From assembly GCF_013294065.1 (NCBI RefSeq), contig NZ_JABSNM010000014.1:1-64000 (forward strand): a stretch of DNA of 64,000 nt. The letters run 5' to 3'. The first letter of the stretch is position 1; each line of letters opens with the position of its first letter. The DNA is from Sphaerotilus uruguayifluvii (GTDB lineage Bacteria > Pseudomonadota > Gammaproteobacteria > Burkholderiales > Burkholderiaceae_C). This document shows, piece after piece, positions 43,961 to 52,108 of this stretch. The notes under the pieces were generated by a model. The model ran no database searches. It saw only the letters and a list, made by a program, of their open reading frames with translations, and had not been told where the DNA came from. Position numbers and translations under genes: made by a program.

Positions 43961-46444
43961 TCAGGCCAAGCATCCAGGCGCAGTCATCGACTCGAGATCG
44001 ATCACCGCATCCGCCATCGCTGTCAGCTCCGTCGTCTGCGACACGAAGAATTCCCGCGCGTAGCCACCCAGTTCCAGCACCCGCCGCTTCATCGCCATGA
44101 ACATGCGCTTGCGCTCCGGGTCCAGCGGTCCGTCGGTCTCGTCGGAGAACAGGGTGTCGTAGCGCCGGCCGGTGTTCTGCGCCAAATACAGCGCCACGGC
44201 CCGCACCAAGCACTCGTTGATCCAGACCTTCTCGCCGCCGCTCATCGCCGTGACGCTCTTGTCCTCGCCCGACTCTGCGTCGTAGACGCGGATGTCGAAG
44301 CCCTCGCGCTGCTCGCCCTTGGCCGTCTCCTGCAAGGTCTCGATGGCCACCGTGAAGCGCGGGCCATAGCAGGCCAGCAGCAGATCGTTCACCAGGCCGG
44401 ACAAGGTCGGCCCCGCATCGTCGATGGCCAGCGCGATCAGGCCATCGTTGCCCATGCAGCGGGCGAACAGCAGCCAATTGGCAAGTTCCCGCTCCACCCG
44501 TGCCGTGCGGGCCGCGGCTGCGTCGCGCCTCCGGCCATGCTCCTCCATCAGGGCCGACAGGGCGGCAAGCGCCTGCGCGTCGCGGACGGCAGCCAGATGC
44601 GAGCGCTCCGCCTCATCCAGGACACATTGCCAGCGCTCCACCTGGGCCCGGGCCTGTACGAGCCGCGCAGCATCCGGCGGTGACGGCAGTGCATCGATCG
44701 CGGTCTGGAGTCGCTGGATGGCCGCCTGGGTCTGAGCTTCCAGCAGCGAGACACGCTCGGCAACGCGCATCCGGCTGGCGATGATCTGCTGGCGCTCAGC
44801 CGCTTCGGAGTCGGTGTCGATCGCGATTTCCGCCCCGGCCGACGGGTCTTGAGTAGGTGGAAGAGCGACGAGTTCGTCCTCCGCTTCGACAAGACCCGCG
44901 CGCGCCTGGCCTATCTCCGCCCCGCGCGCAGCCAAGGCGGCATAGGCCGTCTGACGGGCCAGGGCTCGCCTCGACTGGCACTCGGCTCGGCTCAGGCTCT
45001 GCGGTGCGCCAACGTTGAGGCTCACCGCCTCTTGCTGGGCCTGCAGTTCAAGCCGAAGACTGTCCCGCTCCGCAGCGAGTTGACGAATCCGATGCAGGGC
45101 GCTCGGCGCCAGCGCGGCCGCTTCGCGTGCGTCCGACAAAAGGGTGCATTGACCCTGCATGGGCATGCCGCTGCAGGGCACGCGGTTGCTCAGGGCCAGG
45201 CGGCGGCTCAGGTCTTCCGCCTGGAGCGCGGCCTGGCCCGCCTCGCGCTCGAGCGATGCCAGCCGCTGCCCGATCCCTGCGACAGCATCGCGACGACGCG
45301 CAAGGTCCTGGACGGCATCGCGAAGCGCCAGCACGCGGTCCTCGCGGCGACGCACCACCTCTGTCGCCAGCGGCAGACGGCGGCCGGCTCGAGCGACCGC
45401 GCCCTCGTCCGCCAGCGCCCGCTGCAGGGACCGGATGCGGGCCTCCAGTCGTTCGCGCTGCGCCCTGGCCTGCGCGACACGCTGCGCCACACGACCGTCG
45501 AGCCGTGCGAGTTGCTCCGTTGCCTCCCGGTCCTGCGTGCGCAGGTCCTGCAGGGTGCGATCACCCTGGGCACGGGCGCCCGCCAGTTCCTCCACCAACT
45601 GCGCTCGCCGGCTCTCGGCAGCCTTGGCCTGCTCCTGCAGGGCCATCAACGACGCCTCTTGCGTTCGCGCAGCTTCCCGTTGTTCATGGGCCGCCTGCCG
45701 GCTGGCTTGCGCCGCCTTGACCCTCTCATCCGCGCCCTGCCATCGACGGGCGTCATCCTCCAACCGCTGGCGCTCGGCATCGAACGCGGTCGCTTCAGCG
45801 CGCAACGCCGCCAGAGCCGCCTTCAGCTGCCGCGCCGTCTCGCCCGCCTTCTGACCGAGCGCGCGGATGTCCTCCTGCCCCAGCAGATCGGCCAGCAGGG
45901 CCTTGATCTCGCCATTGCGGTAGGTGCTGAGTTGCCGCTTCCCCTGTGCCGAGAAGACCGACGTGAAGAAGGTGTCCGCCGGCCCGCAGATGGCCTCGAC
46001 GCATCGCGCATACGTCTCGACCTTGCCATCGGAGACGGTGCCGTCGGGCAGCGCGGCGGGAGACCACGTGCCGGCGTCATCCAGCATCAGCAGATAGGCC
46101 TCGGTCCTGCGGCGGCTCCCGGTTCGGCCGTTCATCCGGATGACCACCTGCGAGCGGTAGCAGCGCCCGGCGTGCGCCCAGTGCAGGTCCTTCTCGTTCT
46201 CCGGCATGCAGACCTGGTCGTAGTACGAGAAGCCGCCCGGCCCGGACTGCGCCGCCCGCGACGGCATGGTCAGGTAGGGATGCAGGTTGTCCATCACCGT
46301 GGACTTGCCGCGGCCGTTGGCGCCTGCGATGGCGACCAGCGCGGCACCATCGGCCAGCCGCTCCAGATCGAGGGTCAGCTCGTCCAGCCCGAGGCCGTCG
46401 CGGATGCCCCGGAAGCCCCGGAGCCTGAGAGAGAGTGGTTGCAT
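43961..46444 (-). CDS. SbcC/Rad50-like AAA ATPase with atypical zinc hook
   Basis: The 827-residue protein has the Walker A motif GANGRGKST near residue 42 and long coiled coils on both sides of a short loop, NRVPCSGMPMQGQC near residue 425. It ends with the ABC signature AMSGGEKVWIN and a Walker B-like LFSDETDGPLD. This is the plan of SbcC/Rad50, but the hook is C-x8-C rather than C-x2-C and Walker B reads DETDG. It follows the SbcD-like gene by 90 bases. A role in DNA-end processing or recombination is inferred. Confidence 0.8.
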   Translation of the reverse strand: MQPLSLRLRGFRGIRDGLGLDELTLDLERLADGAALVAIAGANGRGKSTVMDNLHPYLTMPSRAAQSGPGGFSYYDQVCMPENEKDLHWAHAGRCYRSQVVIRMNGRTGSRRRTEAYLLMLDDAGTWSPAALPDGTVSDGKVETYARCVEAICGPADTFFTSVFSAQGKRQLSTYRNGEIKALLADLLGQEDIRALGQKAGETARQLKAALAALRAEATAFDAERQRLEDDARRWQGADERVKAAQASRQAAHEQREAARTQEASLMALQEQAKAAESRRAQLVEELAGARAQGDRTLQDLRTQDREATEQLARLDGRVAQRVAQARAQRERLEARIRSLQRALADEGAVARAGRRLPLATEVVRRREDRVLALRDAVQDLARRRDAVAGIGQRLASLEREAGQAALQAEDLSRRLALSNRVPCSGMPMQGQCTLLSDAREAAALAPSALHRIRQLAAERDSLRLELQAQQEAVSLNVGAPQSLSRAECQSRRALARQTAYAALAARGAEIGQARAGLVEAEDELVALPPTQDPSAGAEIAIDTDSEAAERQQIIASRMRVAERVSLLEAQTQAAIQRLQTAIDALPSPPDAARLVQARAQVERWQCVLDEAERSHLAAVRDAQALAALSALMEEHGRRRDAAAARTARVERELANWLLFARCMGNDGLIALAIDDAGPTLSGLVNDLLLACYGPRFTVAIETLQETAKGEQREGFDIRVYDAESGEDKSVTAMSGGEKVWINECLVRAVALYLAQNTGRRYDTLFSDETDGPLDPERKRMFMAMKRRVLELGGYAREFFVSQTTELTAMADAVIDLESMTAPGCLA

Positions 46445-46534
46445 GGCATGCCTCCAGCGCCGCTGGGCGGCGCGATGGGTGTGGTGGGAGGTGAAGCAGC
46501 CTGGGCGCCCTTCGGCCGCTGTTCAGGCGCCGTT

Positions 46535-47875
46535 TCAGGCCGTCTCGAAGAGGTCCAGTCTCGGATCCTTCTCGGCCGGGTCAAGGCCACCCTGTGCCTT
46601 GGCACCGGCATCGGGGATCGCCAGGACTGCCGCGACGATGTCCTCGGGTTCGGTCGTCGTCACCCGTTCCAGGCACTCCAGCAGCGGCTGCGCGTGGACG
46701 TCCGTCGCCGTGGCCCAGGCCCTAACCTTGTCGGCCAGATTGACGAGCTGCGAGATGCCGGGCGCGCGGGTGCGCACCACAGGCACGATCCGCCCCTCGA
46801 GCTGCACATCGGCGGCGGCGAACAGGGCGCGCTCGATGGCACCGCGGTCCACCTCGTGCCGGTCCTCGTCGGCCACCGTCCATCGGACCCGCACGCTGAC
46901 GCCGGCCAGTTCCTGCGCGCTCGCCGCATCTCGCAACTGGTCCAGATCGGGCCGGCCCTCGAACACGATGTCCAGCGTCCGTCTTGCAGGGGTCGGCTCG
47001 AGGCGACAGTCCACCCCGCCCGGTCCGAATTCCCACAGCAGGAACCCCTTGTCGCCCTGCTCACCGTGGTGGAAGCGACCGATCGACCCCGCGTAGGCAA
47101 TGCACTGGCGCCGCTCGCCCTCCCCTTGGGTCCAGGCCTGGTGCCGGTGGATGTGGCCGAGCAAGGTGGCCTGCGCGCCGGCGCTGAGCAGCGCCCCGGT
47201 TGTGAACTCGTGGTCGAACCCGGCCATCGGCACGCCGTGCTCTGTCACGCAGCCGAAGACCGTGCCATGCGACACCGCGAGCGTCGGCACGTCAGCAGCA
47301 CGGGCCACGCCGTGGATGCCGGCGTAGCCCTGCAGCAGCCGGGCCAGCTGCTCGCCCTGGGCCTCGGCGGCAGCGGTGGCGCCGACCGCTGCCGCGACGG
47401 CCGCCTTGTTGATCGACGGAATGCAGGTGAACAGTGCCCTGGCGCCAGGCGGCACCTCCGCGAATCGTGGGCCTTCGGACGCGAGCCAGAGGTCGGCGCA
47501 AGACGCATCGGTCGCCGACAGGTCCCGAGACGATGCGCTGACTATCAACGCCACCTGACCAATCCGGTCCGCGACGAAGACCCGATGGCGGCTTCCCAGC
47601 ATCCTGAACACGGACAGCGTGCCGGGCGGCTCGTGCGAACAGGTGCCCTGGAGCATCAGCACAGGGCATTGGTCGGCCAGCCGCCGCACCTGCGCCAGCA
47701 GACGCAAGGCCGCAGGCGCATGCAGATCCAGGGCGTGATCGGTGGCATCCCCGGAGATCACGGCCACATCGACGGCGAGTTCGATGGCGCGGTCCACGGC
47801 CGCCGAGAAGCAGCGATCGGCCTCCTCCAGGTGGCGCGGCCCGTAGTGCAGGTCGGACAGGTGCGCCACCCTCAA
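46535..47875 (-). CDS. SbcD/Mre11-like metallophosphoesterase
   Basis: The 446-residue protein begins RVAHLSDLHYG and continues with VISGDATDH and GHIHRHQ, three of the motifs of calcineurin-type nucleases. The usual GNHD motif is replaced by LQGTCSHE, so one metal ligand (Asn) appears lost. The start is taken as TTG 47875, directly before the first motif; GTG 47935 and GTG 47869 are alternatives. It lies before the SbcC-like gene, as in sbcDC. Activity needs testing given the altered motif. Confidence 0.75.
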   Translation of the reverse strand: MRVAHLSDLHYGPRHLEEADRCFSAAVDRAIELAVDVAVISGDATDHALDLHAPAALRLLAQVRRLADQCPVLMLQGTCSHEPPGTLSVFRMLGSRHRVFVADRIGQVALIVSASSRDLSATDASCADLWLASEGPRFAEVPPGARALFTCIPSINKAAVAAAVGATAAAEAQGEQLARLLQGYAGIHGVARAADVPTLAVSHGTVFGCVTEHGVPMAGFDHEFTTGALLSAGAQATLLGHIHRHQAWTQGEGERRQCIAYAGSIGRFHHGEQGDKGFLLWEFGPGGVDCRLEPTPARRTLDIVFEGRPDLDQLRDAASAQELAGVSVRVRWTVADEDRHEVDRGAIERALFAAADVQLEGRIVPVVRTRAPGISQLVNLADKVRAWATATDVHAQPLLECLERVTTTEPEDIVAAVLAIPDAGAKAQGGLDPAEKDPRLDLFETA

Positions 47876-47982
47876 GCGATGTGCCTGAAGGTGCGGACCG
47901 TGCGCTCGCGGATGCCGATCCGGGATGCGCGACACCCTTGCGCCCTGCGCACCGGTTCCGCCGGGCCGTTGTCCCGGCGCGC

Positions 47983-49296
47983 TCACGAAGCCACCTGCTG
48001 CAGCACGGCGTTGACCTTGTCCGCGTAGCCCTTCGGATCGTTCCGGAAACGCTCCAGCTCGCCGAAGGCCCGCTGCCGCCCTTGCGGATTGAGCTTCCAC
48101 CCCGGACCCCAGCGCGTGGCCGCATAGCTGAGCCATGTCTGCGCAGGCACGCCCATCGCGGTCAGCCGCCCGAGCACATGCTCCAGCGTGGGCGGCACGC
48201 CGTCCGCCGTGGGATCGCTCGCAGCTACAGGTTCGTCGACGGACTTCGGCCCCTTCCCTGGCGTCGAGGAAGCGCTCCCCCTGTGCCCCTGGAGCACGCG
48301 GGCGGCAACATCGGCCTGCAGGAGCACGGTGTCCTGATCGTCCTGCTCCCGCATCAGCGTCGCCACGTCGACCGGCGCTTCCAGTTCCATGATCCACTGC
48401 GGCACCCGGACAGGCCGCCCCTGGTCATCGATGTGCGCCACCTCCATCAGCCGCTTGGTCAGGTAGAACGGCGTGCCCTGGCGGTCCAGGAAACCGGCCA
48501 GTCGACCACCCCGCAGGAACGCCACGGTCTCGAAGGTGCGGATCGCCGCATTCATCGCGTAGAAGCTTCGCGTGTGCAGCTCGAAGGCGCTGATCGATCG
48601 GATGCCGGGGATGAAGAACAGGAAGCGTCCGGTGAGGTTGCACTGCCGCTGCTGGTACTCCGGGCAGGACTCCGGCTGGCACAGCCCGCCGTTGTCCTCG
48701 CGCGGAATCGCCTTGCGGCCGCCGAACAGCCGCACCGTGCGGCGCCCCGTCGCGTCCACCGGCACCGGCGCGCGCGTCATGCAGTGGCGCCACCGTCCGT
48801 CGGTCGAATACTCGGACCAGAAGCGCTTGTCCTGCGCACCCCAGGTGGCCAGTTCATGTGGCATCACGCTCTGCCAGCGATCGGTCGGGAACACCACCGG
48901 GAAGCGGTAGAGACGCCGGCCCTCGCCGCGGTCCTCGCCATGAAGGTCGAGGATCTGCGTTGCCAGTTGGGGATTCGGGAAGTCCTGGGCGCGCACGGTG
49001 AACCACGGCACGTTGCGCGGAACGAGCGGGCTCTTGAGCTCAGGGCAGGCCTCGGCCAGCGCACGCTCGATCTGGTCGAACGACTGGCCCTGGTTCAGGC
49101 CCTGTTCGTAGATCGTCTGCGCACGCGGCACCTCGGCAGCCCGACGGGTCAGGACCTTGATGCCCGCGCGGATCTTGCCGCCCGTGGCCAGGCGGGGCGT
49201 TCCGTTTGTACCGTTACCCAGCAGGGTCGGCAGAGCGGTGGGCCCGCCGTGCAGCACGACGGCGGGCCGGGGATCGGGGGATGTTGAAGAGGCCAT
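47983..49296 (-). CDS. gp3-like recombination directionality factor family protein
   Basis: The 437-residue protein contains GKIRAGIKVLTRRA, QTIYEQGLNQGQSFDQIERA and PLVPRNVPWFTVRAQDF. A four-Cys cluster (CQPESC, RQCN) and RLYRFPVVFPTD follow. This resembles the phage gp3-type recombination directionality factors, and plasmid members are often labelled hydrolase or metal-binding protein. ATG 49296 follows GAGGAA; TTG 49332 is a less likely start. It is grouped with the SbcCD-like genes, which suggests a recombination or replication role. Confidence 0.7.
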   Translation of the reverse strand: MASSTSPDPRPAVVLHGGPTALPTLLGNGTNGTPRLATGGKIRAGIKVLTRRAAEVPRAQTIYEQGLNQGQSFDQIERALAEACPELKSPLVPRNVPWFTVRAQDFPNPQLATQILDLHGEDRGEGRRLYRFPVVFPTDRWQSVMPHELATWGAQDKRFWSEYSTDGRWRHCMTRAPVPVDATGRRTVRLFGGRKAIPREDNGGLCQPESCPEYQQRQCNLTGRFLFFIPGIRSISAFELHTRSFYAMNAAIRTFETVAFLRGGRLAGFLDRQGTPFYLTKRLMEVAHIDDQGRPVRVPQWIMELEAPVDVATLMREQDDQDTVLLQADVAARVLQGHRGSASSTPGKGPKSVDEPVAASDPTADGVPPTLEHVLGRLTAMGVPAQTWLSYAATRWGPGWKLNPQGRQRAFGELERFRNDPKGYADKVNAVLQQVAS

Positions 49297-49456
49297 CGGC
49301 GTTCCTCGGTAGGCGTCGGGGGATTCCGACAAACCATCGTCTCGCCTCAGTCTCGGATTTCAACCTCGGTTGCCGCTCCGACTGACACGACCCGCAGTCC
49401 TTCGCGCGGCAGCGATATGCACCTGCTTGCGCCCCGCGAGCGGCCCGTCTCGCTTG

Positions 49457-49605
49457 GCGGATCATCGGCGTAAAGCCCAGCGACCAAACCGAGGCGACGG
49501 CCTCGCGCGACGAGGGCCTGAACATGTCGGCGACGTCAAACAGAGCGATGACGCGCTCAGGCGTGGCGAGCAGCGAGATCGTGCGGTCTGCCTCTTCGCT
49601 TGACG
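49457..49605 (-). pseudogene. Fragment of a cadA-type P1B ATPase
   Basis: Leftward, the stretch reads TISLLATPERVIALF and PSSREAVAS, matching residues of the intact cadA at 54311-54460 with several differences. No start, catalytic Asp or CPC motif remains. It is part of the scrambled duplicate of the Cd/Zn island. Confidence 0.85.
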
Positions 49606-49613
49606 CCTTTGAC

Positions 49614-49858
49614 CCGGTGAACCTCGAAGGCCTCATCCTCGACGCCGACTACCTGGGCAGCCTGCAGCGCCGCTTCCCCGGCGCGAAGCGCTTCTGCGGC
49701 TATGGGGCCGCCACGCCGGACCTCTCGGCCCCGACCGCGGAGTGGCGCGGGCAGGACACCTTCATTCAGAGGGACGGCATCGTCGACGACTTCGGCACCT
49801 TCGACGATCCCTACGCCTTCCACGCGCGACGCGGCTCCAACCTCGGCGGCCTGAATCC
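49614..49858 (+). pseudogene. 3' fragment of the transglutaminase-like gene
   Basis: The frame VNLEGLILDADYLGSLQRRF continuing to GSNLGGLNP matches the C-terminal half of the intact gene at 57299 almost residue for residue. The catalytic Cys half is missing and about 110 bp have been deleted at the 3' end, joining it directly to the czcI promoter copy. Confidence 0.88.
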
Positions 49859-49867
49859 GGTCACTCC

Positions 49868-49880
49868 TGTAGCCGCTACA
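49868..49880 (+). promoter_or_regulatory. Palindrome upstream of czcI copy 1
   Basis: TGTAGCCGCTACA, a perfect inverted repeat, ends 10 bases before the start codon and is kept in the second copy at 58058. TACACT overlapping its end could be a -10 hexamer. Confidence 0.55.
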
Positions 49881-49890
49881 CTCTACCTCC

Positions 49891-50253
49891 ATGCGCCGTT
49901 GCCTCGCGATCCTGTTGCTGATGCTGCTGCCCACCCAGATGTCCTGGGCGGCCGTGGCGGATTACTGCATGCACGAGTCAGGTGCAGGCGCCGACCATGT
50001 CGGTCATCACGACCATGGCGACCACCGGCATGGGGCCAGCGCCAGCGACAAGTCCAAGGCCGACGGCTCGGCGTCGACCGCGGTCGACTTCGACTGCGGC
50101 CATTGCCATGGCCATTGCGCCGGCATGCTGGACTTTCCCGCCGGCCTGAAGGCGCACGCCGTGGGTAGTGCGCCGCCCAGGCTGGCCGAGGCACCCAGTG
50201 CCGAGCACCTGCCGGCCCAGCTCGAACGCCCTCAGTGGGCGTGCCTCGCCTGA
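49891..50253 (+). CDS. CzcI-like periplasmic protein, copy 1
   Basis: The 120-residue protein has a signal peptide (CLAILLLMLLPTQMSWA), a His-rich segment (HVGHHDHGDHRHG) and a Cys/His cluster (DFDCGHCHGHCAG). This fits CzcI-type proteins, small periplasmic components of czc determinants thought to modulate expression. It is a duplicate of the gene at 58081, intact but followed only by a czcC remnant. Whether it is expressed and useful is unclear. Confidence 0.8.
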   Translation: MRRCLAILLLMLLPTQMSWAAVADYCMHESGAGADHVGHHDHGDHRHGASASDKSKADGSASTAVDFDCGHCHGHCAGMLDFPAGLKAHAVGSAPPRLAEAPSAEHLPAQLERPQWACLA

Positions 50254-50404
50254 TCGGCGAGGCGGGCTTCTTCCCTTACTGAACCCCGTCCGCGCCTGAG
50301 CGCGCTGCCCCGACGCATCGGGCGCAGCCTGGCTCGGGTCGGCGCGACCGCCTGGTCGCCGCTCGCCGGTCTCCCGTGTCTTCCCCCCAGCACTGGAGCA
50401 TCGG

Positions 50405-50525
50405 ATGCATCCGAGAACACGAACACATCGACAGACCGGCCGGGCCTCCGGGCTCGGTGGCCTGGCAGCGGCGCCCGTCGCCGCATGGCTGCAATTCGTA
50501 CCAGGTTCTGCTGCAGCGCAGACGG
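50405..50525 (+). pseudogene. 5' remnant of czcC
   Basis: The sequence starts MHPRTRTHRQTGRASG, matching the start of the intact czcC at 58595, and loses similarity after about 40 codons. The remaining frame ends at TGA 50608 without a TolC domain. Confidence 0.85.
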
Positions 50526-50676
50526 AGACTGCAGCGGGATTGCATGCCATCGAACCAGTGCCGGGCGAGTGCTCGCCTGACGCCCAACTGGCCGCAGACT
50601 TTGGCTGACTGCCTCTGCGACCAGGCGACTTCCGGGTGCAGAGCGACGCGCCCCTCGCGGACATGCAGGCGGCGAG
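50526..50676. other. Short non-coding junction after the duplicate
   Basis: No gene or clear signal is seen here. This is the border between the duplicate and the response-regulator region. Confidence 0.4.
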
Positions 50677-50955
50677 ATGAGATCCCGGCTGGCCGATCCA
50701 GACGTCACGCTTGGGATGACGTGGATCTGGGTCGGCATGCTGCTGGCAGCGCTCGTCGCCCTTGCTCTCCATCGCTGGCGGTGCCGGCGGCACCCGCGCA
50801 AGCCGGCTCCGGCACCACGAAGCTACTCCGCGAGTCTTGGCGAGCGACTGCGAGGGCCGAAGAAGCAACGAGCCAAGGGCCCGCGGCGCGGCAAACCGCC
50901 CAAGCGACCGCCGCGTCCTCCGCGAAAGGCCTCCGGCGATCAGCCGCCCGGATAG
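50677..50955 (+). CDS. Possible 92-residue small membrane protein
   Basis: The frame gives one membrane helix (TWIWVGMLLAALVALALH) followed by a very basic Pro/Arg/Lys tail. The true start may be the internal ATG at 50716. It lacks a good ribosome binding site, overlaps the convergent DUF4148 gene by 16 bases and has the composition of GC-rich chance frames in its tail, so coding is uncertain. Confidence 0.35.
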   Translation: MRSRLADPDVTLGMTWIWVGMLLAALVALALHRWRCRRHPRKPAPAPRSYSASLGERLRGPKKQRAKGPRRGKPPKRPPRPPRKASGDQPPG

Positions 50956-51272
50956 AGCTCGATCCGTGCACGCCGCGCCTCGGGCGACTCGGCACGCATC
51001 TCGTCGATGACCTGCTGCCGGGTCTTCGGCGGCTGGGAGCTCTTGACGGGCAGAGGTGCTCCTCGCTGCAGCAGCAGGAGCGTGCCGTCCTTGCGCGCCG
51101 CGTCGACCTCCGCCATCACCTGAGCTCGGGTCTTGGTGCTCTTGAAGTGATCGGGGTGGTAGGTGACACCGGCTTCGCCGGGCGCCGGGTGCCAGACCGA
51201 GCTGGCCTGCGCCGCCAGCGGGAAAGACATCGCGATGGCGATGACCGGCAGGGCAAGACGGAGCGTATTCAT
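50940..51272 (-). CDS. DUF4148 secreted protein
   Basis: The 110-residue protein has a signal peptide (LRLALPVIAIAMSFPLAAQA) and two copies of a T-R-x-Q-V motif (KTRAQVMAEVDAARKDG and KTRQQVIDEMRAESPEA), the hallmark of DUF4148, a family largely confined to Burkholderiales. AAAGGA precedes the ATG. It is divergent from the response regulator, across the box at 51374. No function is known. Confidence 0.85.
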   Translation of the reverse strand: MNTLRLALPVIAIAMSFPLAAQASSVWHPAPGEAGVTYHPDHFKSTKTRAQVMAEVDAARKDGTLLLLQRGAPLPVKSSQPPKTRQQVIDEMRAESPEARRARIELYPGG

Positions 51273-51373
51273 GACGGGGTCCTTTCAGGGGTTGGAGCAG
51301 GTGGTCTGCGAAGTCATGCCCGAAGGCATGTGCCCACTGTAGGAAGCGGCATCCAACGAAGAGGAAACGTGCA

Positions 51374-51391
51374 GATGACAGTTCGGACAGT
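51374..51391 (+). promoter_or_regulatory. Predicted response-regulator box upstream of the two-component operon
   Basis: GATGACAGTTCGGACAGT lies 31 bases before the GTG start and contains a direct repeat GACAGT-TCG-GACAGT. The first 11 bases recur at 53816 and, inverted, at 56711-56731. Confidence 0.65.
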
Positions 51392-51421
51392 GACGACGTG
51401 CGCCTGCCAGGAGGTCGGCCT

Positions 51422-52108
51422 GTGAAGCTGCTGATCGTGGAGGACGAAGCCAAGCTCGCCGACTACCTTCGCAAGGGCCTGGCGGAGGAAGGCTATGTCG
51501 TGGAGGTGGCCGGCAACGGCATCGACGGCCTGCACCTGGCCACGGAAGGCAGCCACGACCTGATCGTGCTGGATGCCATGCTGCCGGGCATCGACGGGCT
51601 GGGCCTGCTCGCCGCGCTGCGGCAGAGCAAGCAGACCCCGGTCATCATGCTGACGGCGCGCCACCGCGTGGAAGACCGGGTGCGGGGCCTGAAGGCAGGT
51701 GCCGACGACTACCTCGTCAAGCCGTTTGCGTTCTCCGAGCTGGTGGCCCGCATCGAGGTGCTGCTGCGCCGCGCATCGGGAGTCGCCCCGGCGCCCGATG
51801 CGCTCGTCCTGACGCTCGGCGAACTCGAGCTCGACATGGCGCGGCGGCGCGCGACACGGGCCGGCCAGCGCCTGGATCTCTCGGCCAAGGAATTCCAGCT
51901 GCTCACGCTGCTGATGCGCCGCAAGGGCGAGGTCCTCTCCCGCACCGAGATCGCCGAACAGGTGTGGGATGTCAACTTCGACCATGGGACGAACGTCATC
52001 GACGTCGCGATCCGGCGCCTGCGGGGCAAGCTGGATCTGCCCTTCGATCGACCCTTGCTGCACACCGTCAGGGGCATGGGCTACGTGCTGGAGGAACGCG
52101 GACCATGA
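51422..52108 (+). CDS. OmpR-family heavy-metal response regulator (CopR/CzcR type)
   Basis: The 228-residue regulator has a receiver domain with acidic pocket EDE (7-9), phosphoacceptor Asp51 (LIVLDAMLPG) and Lys in LVKPFAF. A winged-helix output domain follows (EVLSRTEIAEQVWDVNFDHG, then VIDVAIRRLRGKLD). It matches the CopR/SilR/CzcR group. The start is GTG 51422, with AGGAGG seven bases upstream. The stop overlaps the sensor kinase start by four bases. The metal cannot be fixed from sequence, but the neighbours suggest Cd/Zn/Co. Confidence 0.93.
   Translation: MKLLIVEDEAKLADYLRKGLAEEGYVVEVAGNGIDGLHLATEGSHDLIVLDAMLPGIDGLGLLAALRQSKQTPVIMLTARHRVEDRVRGLKAGADDYLVKPFAFSELVARIEVLLRRASGVAPAPDALVLTLGELELDMARRRATRAGQRLDLSAKEFQLLTLLMRRKGEVLSRTEIAEQVWDVNFDHGTNVIDVAIRRLRGKLDLPFDRPLLHTVRGMGYVLEERGP

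Larger units (their letters stand above)
49614..50525 (+). repeat. Degraded direct duplicate of 57690-58715
   Basis: Transglutaminase 3' part, czcI with its promoter palindrome, the czcI-czcC spacer and the first codons of czcC recur in the same order and orientation about 8 kb downstream, with point differences and one internal deletion. Confidence 0.88.

Noticed and set aside
44849-48028. A 1059-codon open frame on the plus strand
   Set aside because: Antisense to the SbcC-like and SbcD-like genes, whose motifs are clear.
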